This document shows, piece after piece, positions 8,939 through 21,300 of a stretch of DNA of 64,000 nt (position 1 is its first letter; each line of letters opens with the position of its first letter). The position numbers and the translations under genes are program-made. The notes beneath the pieces are model-generated. The model saw only the letters and a list, made by a program, of their open reading frames with translations, ran no database searches and was not told the origin of the DNA. The stretch lies in the NCBI GenBank assembly GCA_033964015.1, contig CM066923.1, positions 21,811,739 to 21,875,738 of the forward strand, given 5' to 3'. The DNA comes from Scolanthus callimorphus (lineage: Eukaryota; Cnidaria; Anthozoa; Actiniaria; Edwardsiidae).

Positions 8939-11900
8939 GTACGATAATAATTGCACTTCTCCTTACTCAAACAATGTGCTCCCCCATACACTTGATGGGA
9001 GAATTTGGTTCTGCATCATCAATTTGATGAGAGTCTTCAACGAGGTACGATTTGCTTTTAGTTTTGTAGCCCGTAGAAGTCTACGCTATTGAGGTAACGG
9101 TAAGTGATATAGAGCAGATTTCGTATGACTGTGAAAAGTTCCGCGACAAAGTTGTACCGCGCCGCGACTGAGTGATTTCATTTGGTATCTACAGCAGGCC
9201 AGGTTCGGTACCGCCACCGCGACAGTACCGCGCCGTCTCGCAGCACTTTTCACAATCATACGAAATCTGCTCTATTCCCATTGTACTATATAATTTAAGC
9301 CTAGTTTCCATATAGTCTTATCTGTCGTATCTGTCAACCGTGAAACAAAAGAATAATTCCAATTTCCATTGTTTCATGGTCGACTGTTGCGATTGATACG
9401 ACAGATAAGACTATATCTAACCAGGCTTTATGGGAGATGAGTACCGCGGAGTAAAAGATGGCAAAGGCAAAGGGAGGGAGGGAGGTAGTGTGGGTGGGTG
9501 AATAATAGCCAAGAGGTACCACCAGGCCTAAGGTTGAGCACAGTGCGACCTACGACCACCACCGACACATGGCGACACATTGAATTCAATCCGTTTAAAT
9601 CTCATAGAATTTCAATCCATCCTTTAGTCTAATTCTACAACCAAATGCATAAGTCGTTGGAACACCCAGTCCTTCCTTCCCCTCCCAATGTTGAGCGGGA
9701 AATAATACTCGACACGATTTTAGGCAACATTAAAGGGAGGGCAGGGAGAGCGTGTTCTCTCGACAAAGTGTTCCAACATTTTGCATTTGATTGTAGTCAT
9801 CGCGCAGAATGCCTGTTGTTCTAGCGACATTTTCCGCTCGAACAGATAATGAGATGCAATAAAAAAATTCGCTAATCCATCGCTGTACTCACTCGAGCAT
9901 TGCGACACAAGGGCGCGCGATTGGCTATTGGTTTGCCTACCAGACTACTCACGGGAATAAGCTCTAAATAATGTGAAGTAATATGTAATATAAAATCATA
10001 GAACAGCAAACTATTGGAGTTAATTTGAAAGCTTCTTACCGTATTAGATCAACACAACAAACAGATCATCACAGTTTCACACCCATCGGTCACTAGATCT
10101 TTAACATTTCGTGTTGGCTTTTATGTCCAGGTGAGCACTCAGCAGGCTGAGATGGATAGCAAGTTCGTAGCAATGAAAAGAACCATCACCCTGCTCGAGA
10201 AATACGGGCAGAAGTTACCGGAGATGACCGAGAAATTCTATGCTGCTGCGCCACAAAGGTAAATTACTTCATAGCATCAGTTTTGTTTTACCCAAGTAAC
10301 GAATGCATATCCCTTAATAACTGAACAAGCAAACGCAGAAAGAACGTAAATCGTATTTACATTAGAGCGGATTTCAGATGACTGTCATGAGTAATTCGCA
10401 ATTACTTTGTAATTACTCCCATACGTTTTGTTCAGAATTGGTGTAATTACTTTGCGATTGGTTTCACGACAGTCATGTGAAAACCACTCTATCTAAATTA
10501 CGCTCTATTACAAAAAAAAACTACATATTATACCACAACATGCGCGTTTTTCGAATTCTGATTGGCTCTCCGCCATGGGTTCATCAGCCCCCGTCTACAC
10601 GGGACCATGTACGCTTAACCGTGCCAAACTCGATCCGGTACCGCAGTTCCCGTGTGAACGCGCGACGGTACCGTACCAGAATTGTACCTGTCCGATTTTG
10701 TACCGGTCTCCTGTGAACGGGATCACAAAGAACCAATGTAACCACTGTTTTGCTGAGCGCGCGCTGTTACTGTTTTATTTTTGCCTTTTTGTTGTGGTAT
10801 AAAACAAATGTCCTCTGATTTTCCGTGGTATGTACTCCTCTTACATACTACGGAATGACGTAATAAAGTGGTCAAAATGTACTGCGTACCCACCCGGCTG
10901 CGCCTCGTGAGTCCACAACATTTTGACCACTTTATTACGTCATTCCGTGGTGTGTATATAAGAGGACATACCACGGAAAATCAGAGGACATTTGTTAAAT
11001 AACCTTTTTAAATTTTGACAGGTGGAACAACCTCAAGATGAAGGTGAACCAGGCTAAACAGCGACTAGGGCCAAGGATACAAGCAGAGGCCAGAAGCGTC
11101 ACTCAGGTACTTTACTGCGGCGGTTTTTATAATTCTGCAAGCCTCCACGTGACATTTCCAAAGGCCAAACTGCGTTTTGGCTTCCGTCAATCAAACCTTT
11201 TAAGGCAAGTCCACGCATGTTTCTGAGTTTGGTTTACATTTTACAATTAAAAATTGTGCTTTTAAGGCTAGCTAGCCCCTATGAAATTACAAGATCTATC
11301 AAAGCCTCCGTGAAATCATCTAGAGGTCTTTACTCGTTTGATTGACGGAAGCCTAACCGTGGTCTGTTGGTCGGTGTAGAGTTCGCAGAATTATGAAATT
11401 CGCAGTAAATGATGGAGACGGAGAAGATGTAAGCGTGAAGGAATCCCGGAAGGTTCCCTTTTTCTTACGTCTCTTTCACCATCTCCCTCGCTTACGCCTC
11501 CGTCCTTGTCAATAAATTTTGACACAAACGTTGAAGGTTATGTCTCATATTACATCAACAAAACTGAGTGTTAGTAAGAATATCGACACGCTGATGGTGT
11601 GTATGTGAGTTTCAATGAATAACCTTTTTACTATCCAGTGCCTAAAATAATATGACTCTCGGTTCCATAATTAAAGCCCATTTGGCGACTATACTACCAT
11701 TTGCGTTCAACCCTGAAGCTTGACGACTTTTTCGCGTAGGTTTACGTTTCAAACGTGCACGTTTTGTCGAGAAGTAGACACGTTTCTCGCTCTCTGATTG
11801 GCTGAAAAATAACGGTCAAAACAGCAGCCAATCAGCGAGCGAGAAACGTGACAATTTCTCGACAAAACGTGCAATTTTGAAACGTAAACCTACCGCGAAA

Positions 11901-14900
11901 AAATCGTCAAGCTTCAGGGTTGAACGCAAATGGTAGTATTAAAACTTTTGCTCGCCAAACTGTAAATCCAATCGCCATTGGCGACCATGCGATCGCAGTG
12001 TATCGGGCCCTGATAACCCCCCTTTTGATGACATCTGTTTACACAGGAGCTGAAGGCGTTTGGTGATCGTTGTGATGCTCTCTCGCGTGAGTTCGCGGCG
12101 TCCGAGGCGTTCAACCGCAAGTGCGCCATCTACACATCCTTCACCCTCATGGACGCGTTTGGCAAGAAACTGGAGGCCATGGAGAGCGAAGCACAGGTAA
12201 CATTGCTGTTATCTATACTATTATTTATTTTACGACTGTGACGTCATTTTACCATATAATGTCAAAGTTTGTGGCAGATATGGAGCCGTATTACACGGCA
12301 AAAGCCGTATTAGATGTAACAAACCGGTTTTGCGGGCGCAGTGGAATGGCTTCCCGGTCGTGTGTTGAGTCATGGGAAAATCGATTTTGATAAGGGTATT
12401 TGTCATTCTTTTTGGTAAGAAATTAAAGGATTGAAAAAGTTCAGCCGGTATAGAAATAATAGGGATTCATTAAAAACTGGAAGACCGGCTCCAAAAGCTT
12501 TGAGTTACTGAAGGTGACAGAGACCCCGTTCACACGAGACCGGTACAAAACCGGACCGGTACAATTCTGGTACGGTACCGCCTGTTCATACGGTACCGGT
12601 TCAATTCTGGCACGTTTTGCAACAGTGTTCACACAGGACAGCGAACGCCAAGCCGTGCCAAAATCGGTCAGGTACCGCAGTTCCCGTGTGAACGCGCGAC
12701 GATACATTGTGCCGGTCCGGTTTTGTACCGGTCTCGTGTGAACGAGGTCTGAACCACCGTTGTTCTTTTCAGGCACCGTCTTATTTCTACATGGGCTCCC
12801 AATTTTTATTGTACAGTGATTTTGCCGAGTGCTTTAGATCTTTTGGCGACAGGGAATCTTAACCTTGTCGCAAAAAAAGTTTCAAAATGAATCCACTCAA
12901 TAAAAAGGTGTTGCGACAAAAAATGATGTTCTTGCCTTAACTGAAGGGAGTGCCAAAAATATCACCGTTTTACTTCATTTATGTTGATTTGGTTGAAAGA
13001 AAATACGCTGAGGGATTCATTTTGGTAGCGCAGGTAGAGGTAGCAGGACGAAGAAACTCTTTTGAGTGAATTTTTCCACTAGTATTGGAAATGTCGTCAT
13101 AAGCCACATTCTAAATTTTTCCATTGTATTTTCAGGATCTCATTGAACTCCAGGAGCTCTTCGAAAAAGTCGTCGTGAACTTTTCTGTGTTACCACAGTA
13201 AGTAGTTAAAATGATTTAGAGCGGATGTCACATGACTGTCAAGACTTTTTATGTAATTGCGATTGCTTTGCGTCCTCATTGGCTACTCGTTTTTCTCTGC
13301 CAACCAAATTCTGTAGTAAATACAATTGTGTAATTACTTAGTAATTGGTTCGGCTTGCAATTGGCTGAGAAAAAAAGCCATTTAGGAGCAAGTCGTGATT
13401 TCTCTCGATTCTGATTGGCTAGTGATTGCTCAATTGCAATTGTTTTCACGACACAACTTAACTTAGTTTTGAAGTCTTTGACAATAGAGCGAATTTTAGA
13501 TGACTGTCTTTAGTAATTAACAATTATTAGGTCAATTTGTATTGCCAAAAAAATGTTTTTGTTCTGGTCATTTGCCATTTTCTAGCTTTCAAATCCAAAA
13601 CTTTTCGCTACTAGTAGGCTATAACTTATAGCCTACCAGTAGCGCAACCAATCAGAACGCAGCATTGGTGATAGACCACTAGTGTCATTTGACTAATTCG
13701 CAATGGACGCTTTTCCAAAATAGCCGCCGAAAATTCAAATTTTTTTGTTGAAAATGAACATCCACACAAGAACACTTATCATCACTTTAATAAAACTAAA
13801 AAATCTCGCTGCATTATATTTGATATCTTCCGAGAAAAAGAAAGTCATACAAATCTCTGTAAAATTTTCATTTTCAAGCTCTGTTTTCTCAGCCGTCATG
13901 GCATTTGGCATAACGAAAATTTAAAGGATTAGAACTTAGAACTTAGATATAGTACTTCTATGCTAGCTTTCGCTAATACTAGAAGGGCGGTCAAGAGGTG
14001 TTTAAAGCCTCCGAAGGTGGGCTGGTGTCTTCAATGCCCGTATTGCAGAGAAGGCGGTCTCTTTAAAGCTTGACAGAGCGTTAGAGGAGACAACGGTGCA
14101 TGGTAGAGAGTTCCAGACTCTAATTGTTCTTGGGAAAAAGGAGTAGCTGAAGGACTGCAGGTTTGACTGAGGATGCTGGTATGCCAAGGAGTGTCTACGT
14201 GTAGATCTAAGACTGTTATTTCGAGCTATAGTAGCAGGCAGATGACAATTTACAACTCCGTTTCTGAATTTGTATAGAAGAGCCGTCTGGTTTAGCAAGC
14301 GCCTATGTTCAAGGCTGTCCCAATTTAGTGACTTCACTAACTGGGTTGAGCTCGACTTGATGGAATAGTCACCTAGCACAAAACGGGCGGCGTTCTTCTG
14401 CACCTGTTCCACGCGTTTCACATCAGCGTCGGTGAACGGGCTCCACGAGGAGGACGCATACTCTAATGATGGTCTTACGAGTGTAAAGTATGCCTTTATC
14501 TTTACTTCTTGGGAGCACGGCTTTAAAGATCTTCTTAAGAGGCCTAAGGTCTTGTTGGCCTTCGCCGCCACCTTAGTACAGTGTTCCCCCCAACGTAAGT
14601 TTTCCGTACACTTCACTCCAAGGTACTCACAGCTGCTGACTTGCGTGAGCGCTTCCGAATTGACAACATAGGTGATATGAGAAGGTTTGCGTTTATTCGT
14701 GACTCTGAGCAAGTGGCACTTGGTGATGTTGAAATCCATTTGCCACGTTTTTGCCCATTTTGAGAGCCCATCCAGATCATTTTGTAGCGTTTGGTGGTCT
14801 TGCTCCGTCTTTATTGCCCGGTAAATCACCGTATCGTCAGCAAAAAGCCGTATCTGCGAGTGAGACGAATTTACAATGTCATTGATATAAAGCAGGAAGA

Positions 14901-17900
14901 GGGTAGGGCCTAATACGGAGCCCTGTGGCACTCCAGACAGGACAGATGTACTGGAAGAATGAGTTCCATTCACAGATAAGGATTACTCTTTCTGGTACCA
15001 GTATTTGATTTTAAGTCAGTATAATTTTAAGGAGGCTGCCTACAATTTTGTCTGCTCTCCACCACCAAACTTTGTTTGCCTGCTGTTCAGGCTCAAAAAC
15101 CTGTACCGGTCTGAACTTTCACATGGTTACCCTGGAGGGTTTGAACTTTGTTGTAGTGTGCATTGTGTTGTGATCAGAGTTGCTATAGCAACGTTATAAC
15201 CACACCCTTGTTTATAATACGCAGCCATCAGACGCGTTGCGCGACCTAAACTTTTCAAATGACACCCCTCGTACTAATCCCTGAGTAGCTAACATTAATC
15301 ACAGCAAGTTTGGAGAGCATTCATTGGGCCGATTTTATGTTATTCGAACGGACTTTTTCAGGCTCCAAAATGTCAAAGTTATTTATGCCGCAAAGATTTC
15401 CTTGAAAAAGAATGGCTAATATCTGCGGAATTAAAAGATCCTTGCCGCCCGAATAATCTACAAACCCAAGGCAATGTACCAGCCAAGTTTCACTTCTTGG
15501 AATGCTTCCGATTTTGTTTGGCATGTGTTCAAGCAAACTGCAAAATTTGAGAAATTATATTATAAATCTTACGGTTGTTATAAAATTTACACTTTTCGCC
15601 TCTGACAAAAATCTCATATGATTTTTTTTTTTATACTTCCGTAAATTAATCTTGAATATATACCAAAAATAACCCTCTAAGTCTCGAGTTCATTGAAGTA
15701 TTTTAAGGCACCGAGAAAAAATGCTAAACTTCACTACTCTTTCGGTTTGCTCGAGCCGGTTTTTGCCATTGTACTTCGTTTTCACTTGTTGTAGCTTTCA
15801 CGTGGTTTTCCCTGTAATCAGTGAAGCGGACTACATTCCATCATGGGAATCAAACTAACTAACTACAACAACAAAAGATAATGCATATTCTATTACCTTT
15901 TAGGTACAGACCATTACATGGATTGTTGCAGTCGAAATGCCTCCAAAAATAACCCGTAAGCTTCTGAGCTGGAAAAATAGATTCCTGCAAGCCGGTTAAG
16001 CAGACGAAAATAGCAGCTAGGGCTCTCAAAAAATACCAGGCACTCCTTCCATTTTCTTTTTTTGTTTTGGCCGAATGAAGACAAAATAATTTGAGTTGCC
16101 TTGATTGCTAGTGTTGCTAAATGCCTTCTCTTTTCACGTGTTGGCTTGTGACTTACCTGAAAAGCCATTTAGTGACAATGAATATCGCGAGATAAGATCC
16201 AACAAATAGATAATAGAAAACATTTACAGCTTGGATTTGCAAGCGTTCAGGCTGGCCATATAAATGTTTAACTTGACAGATAACTGACTTTTCTCAGACA
16301 TCTCAAATGATAAAAACCACTATGTAAACAAGAAAAGACGCGAACAACAATTCAGTATTTTTCTAATCAACAGAATGCAAAGAGTTAGAAAGCTCAGCAT
16401 TATCAAGTTAACGTTCATAATAAATGTTGTTGGCTTGTTATTGCGTGACATTGTTTGCTACGCTTTGCGAGTCAGATGAATGTTGAGTCAATGGCCCATG
16501 AAAACTACAACACGCTGGAATGTAGTTCGCTTCACTGATTACAGGGAAAACCACGTGAAAGCTACAACAGGTGAAAACAAAGTACAATGACAAAAACCGG
16601 CTCGAGCAAACCGAAAGAGTGGTGAAGTTTAGCATTTTTTCTCGGTGCCTTAAAATGAACTCGAGACTTAGAGGGTTATTTTTGGTATATATTTAAGATT
16701 AATTTACGGAAGTATAAAAAAAAAATCATATGAGATTTTTGTCAGAGGCGAAAAGTGTAAATTTTATAACAAACGTAAGATTTATAATATAATTTCTCAA
16801 ATTTTGCAGTTTGCTTGAACACATGCCAAACAAAATCGGAAGCATTCCAAGAAGTGAAATTTGGCTGGTACATTGCCTTGCGTTTGTAGATTATTCGGGC
16901 GGCAAGGATCTTTTAATTCCGCAGATATTAGCCATTCTTTTTCAAGGAAATCTTTGCGGCATAAATAACTTTGACATTTTGGAGCCTGAAAAAGTCCGTT
17001 CGAATAACATAAAATCGGCCCAATGAATGCTCTCCAAACTTGCTGTGATTAATGTTAGCTACTCAGGGATTAGTGCGAGGGGTGTCATTTGAAAAGTTTA
17101 GGTCGCGCAACGCGTCCGATGGCTGCTAATTATAAACAAGGGTGTGGTTATAACGTTGCTATAGCAACTACGATCACAACAAAATACACACTACAATAAA
17201 GTTCAAACCCTCCAGGGTAACCATGTGAAAGTTCAGACTGGTACAGGTTTTTGAGCGTGAACAGCAGGCATACAAAGATTGGGCGTTGAGGGCAGAAATA
17301 ATTGTAGGTAGCCTCCTTAAGACAGGTGAATTTGCGGCGGCCATTTTGGAAAAGGGTCTATTACTTTGAATTTACTCATATAGGTTTTATTTGGAATTTG
17401 CGATTGGTTTCACTACAGTCATCTAATAGTTGTTACATTTTGTTCATTCCTCGTCTGATCATTCCACTTTTTCGACACGTTCCGTCCTGGTGAACCATTT
17501 AATAAAACATTTTATGGTAAATGTTTTCACTTTTTATGCTGCGTTCAGACCTGGAATGCCTGCGATAAGTGTGGTCCACGTTTTATAATGTTTTACTTTC
17601 TATGCTGCGTTCAGACCTGGAATGCCTGCGATAAGTGTGGACCACGTTTTATAATGTTTTACTTTCTATGCTGCGTTCAGACCTGGAATGCCTGCGCCAA
17701 GTGTGGCCCACGTTTTATAATGTTTACTTTCTATGCTGCGTTCAGACCTGGAATGCCTGCGCCAAGTGTGGACCACATTTCATAATGTTTTACTTTCTAG
17801 GCTGCGTTCAGACCTGGAATGCCTGCGCCAAGTGTGGCCCACATTTCATAATGTTTTACTTTCTATGCTGCGTTCAGACCTGGAATGCCTGCGCCAAGTG

Positions 17901-18342
17901 TGGCCCACGTTTTATAATGTTTTACTTTCTATGCTGCGTTCAGACCTGGAATGCCTGCGATAAGTGTGGACCACATTTCATAATGTTTTACTTTCTAGGC
18001 TGCGTTCAGACCTGGAATGCCTGCGCCAAGTGTGGCCCACATTTTATAATGTTTTACTTTCTAGGCTGCGTTCAGACCTGGAGTGCCTGCGCCAAGTGTG
18101 GACCACATACCGGGCTGTACAGGAACAACACAGTGAATGGAAACGAGGCAGGTGGCAGCGGATTAACACACGGCTCATGCGCAAAGCAACCGAGGCCCAG
18201 TTGGACTTGGTGCAGGCATTACCTGCTGACTCGATAGAATGGGATGTGTACCAAGGAATGATGGACTCTATACTAGATATTCAGGTAAACTGGTGTTAGG
18301 CAGGGCTGTGTTTCAAGGCCGTAGGCAGGAATGTTGGTTTCA

Positions 18343-18377
<35 letters not shown>

Positions 18378-21300
18378 AAGTCCGACTGAAAGTTTACTAT
18401 TTTTATCGTTAAAAAGGTCACCCAAAATTTTCGGATATACTTTTTCCCCTGGCATTTTCGGAAGACTTGATTTCAATCCCTAACATTTCGCAACCCTAAA
18501 CTTTCAGCTATGAAATCCGAACAGATATAAAATTTATAGGGATTAAAAATACCCAGTTTGCAGTCATTTGTATGCTCAGCAATAACTTATAAATGGCATT
18601 CGGAGCTGTTTTACGGTTTTGCGCGCAGCGTACGAGTGAAAATAACTAATCCCACTCAAAATCGAGCATGGATCACAGGCACATGTGAAGAAAAAAACAG
18701 ATCACATGAAAATTGTGAAAATAACACACTTGACTGTTCTCGCTCAAATAAAATAAGAATTTGTTATTTCATTGATGTTCATATAATTCGTATTATATGA
18801 ACATCAATGAAATAACAAATTCTTATTTTATTTGAGCGAGAACAGGCAAGTGTGTTATTTTCACAATTTTCATGTGATCTGTTTTTTTCTTCACATGTGC
18901 CTGTGATCCATGCTCGATTTTTAGGTTTGACTCGAACAAAATAAGAATTTAGTATTTCATTGATGTTCATCTAATAAACAGAACATTACATGCTTGGAGA
19001 TTACTTGGGGATTATATTGTGTTCAATCAGAGTTCAAAGTTTATCTCACGAGTGAGAGCATCTCCGCGCGGCCATCCTCTGTTTCTTTCACTCAATGGTA
19101 CATTGTTTCCACTCAGGCTTGTCTTCCTATTATCGACGACCTGAGCAAGTCCGCCATGCGGCCACGACACTGGAAACAACTGTTGAGACTAGCAGGCGGC
19201 GCTGTGCAGATCAGTAACGAGGGACTAACACGCATGACGCTTGGCCAGCTACTTGATCTCGGTCTTCATAGTAAGTGATGCTTAATCTATCTCATACGTT
19301 ATGGGATGGGATACCATGGGTCTGTTTCTCGAACACCCAAGAATTCTCGGGGCCGTAAAGTTTGTTCTGAAATTTTAATAGATTGATCCCAAAGTTTTTC
19401 GTTCTCTTTTCTACCCTGCTGATTTAAATAGTCTACAACTTCCTATTCGTGGATATCTATAGTATTTACGTCTCAAAAATGACATTTCGATTTCATTCAA
19501 ACCCTCAAATCGACGGCAAATGACCCGAAAAGTCTCGGGAGGGCAGCTTCTCCCGAAAACATTCAATTCTTTTAACGTAATTCTATGAATACTTCATATA
19601 AATATCAACGAATAGGCTGTTCTAGACTTTTCAAATCAGCAGGACAGAAAAGAAAACGAGATCAATCTATTAAATTTGCAGAACATATTTCTCGGGCCTG
19701 AGAGTTCGAGAAAACAGTCCCCTGTTATCCCTAAACAGAATTACGTTAGTTACGGGAGAAGATGCTCCCGAGACTTTTCGGGTGAAGACCTAATCCTATA
19801 GGATCAATGAATACAATAGAACAATAAGGGCATCAAGCCAATGGCGTTAGATCTTACGAGCAGCTGCTACATAACTGGAGGTGTAATGGTTCCTTTGTTT
19901 TGTAGATCACGCGGACGAAGTGCGAGCCATCATTCAACGCGCCACTAAAGACGTGGCGATAGAAAGCTCCCTCAAGACGTACGAGGAGGTCTGGCTGAGT
20001 AAGATTTTCGAGATGAGACCTCATACGAGGATGAAGGGACCTGCCTCATCAGCGGCAGCAGTTACACAAGAGGTAAGTGTATCCAAAAATACTATAAATA
20101 TATCTAAAAATACAATAAATATATCCAAAAATACAATAAATATATCCAAAAGTACTATAAATATATCTAAAAATACAATAAATATATCCAAAAATACAAT
20201 AAATATATCCAAAAATACAATAAATATATCTAAAAATACAATAAATATATCTAAAAATACAAACATATATCCAAAAATACAATAAATATATCTAAAAATA
20301 CAATAAATATATAAAAAAATACAATAAATATATCAAAAAATACTATAAATATATCCAAAAATACATTAATATATCCAAAAATACTATAAATATATCCAAA
20401 AATACAATAATATATCTAAAAATACAATAAATATAAAAATACAATAATATATCTAAAAATACAATAAATATATCCCAAAATACAATAAATATATCTAGAA
20501 ATACAATAAATATATCTAAAAATACAAACATATATCCAAAAATACAATAAATATATCTAAAAATACAATAATATATCCAAAAATACAATAAATATATCTA
20601 AAAATACAATAAATATATCTAGAAATACAATAATATATCTAAAAATACAATAAATATATCCAAAAATACAATTAATATATCCAAAAATACAATAAATATA
20701 TCTAAAAATACAATAGATAATATAAAACTGCTTCTAAAAATAGCCAGGTCAGTCATAGTACTGCCTCCATAGTCTAGTATGAGAGATGAAAGCTCATACT
20801 CATGGGATCCTATTTTCACATACACTACACTAACCGGAATCAGAGGAACGTTAAAGAACCACGAGGATCTCACCATACTAACACACACTCATGTTTATAC
20901 AACTCAGTGGTTTCTATAGGATGAGTTATCTATAAATGTAAAGCGCTTTAAGCCGTGAGGATAAGCGACATATAAGCACAGTTAATTTACTTTACTTTAA
21001 AAGTCTGATTCCTTTGAAGAGCGCAAAAATCTTCATTATGGTCGGAAATTGTTGATTCTTTTTGCAACCCTGTTACTCTTTTAGTGTTTAGAGTGGGTTA
21101 TTTTGAACAGACTTCTTGCCTTACCACACCTGACCTACGTTGAACAATAGAAAACGGTTTCTAAAAATAGCTTTTTCAGTCAAAACGCTGCCCCAAGAAT
21201 GTATCTCAGATGGAAGCTCCAACTTATCGGCTCCTGATATATCTCAAAATACAATAAATATACAAAATGAAATGAGAGCTGAGCTATGAATACAATGCAG

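Noticed and set aside
12441..12776. Paired frames on both strands around 12.6 kb
   Set aside because: Symmetric inverted-repeat element gives the same peptide on both strands.
17522..18114. CRISPR-like array
   Set aside because: Units are contiguous without unique spacers and lie in a eukaryotic gene.
17635..18237. 200-codon Cys-rich frame (WNACAKCGP repeats)
   Set aside because: Wrong frame of the 66-bp array; the dynein frame is the one that continues into conserved sequence and matches intron phases.
20021..20888. Hydrophobic repeat frames (FLDIFIV)
   Set aside because: Minus-strand reading of the 21-bp AT-rich minisatellite.
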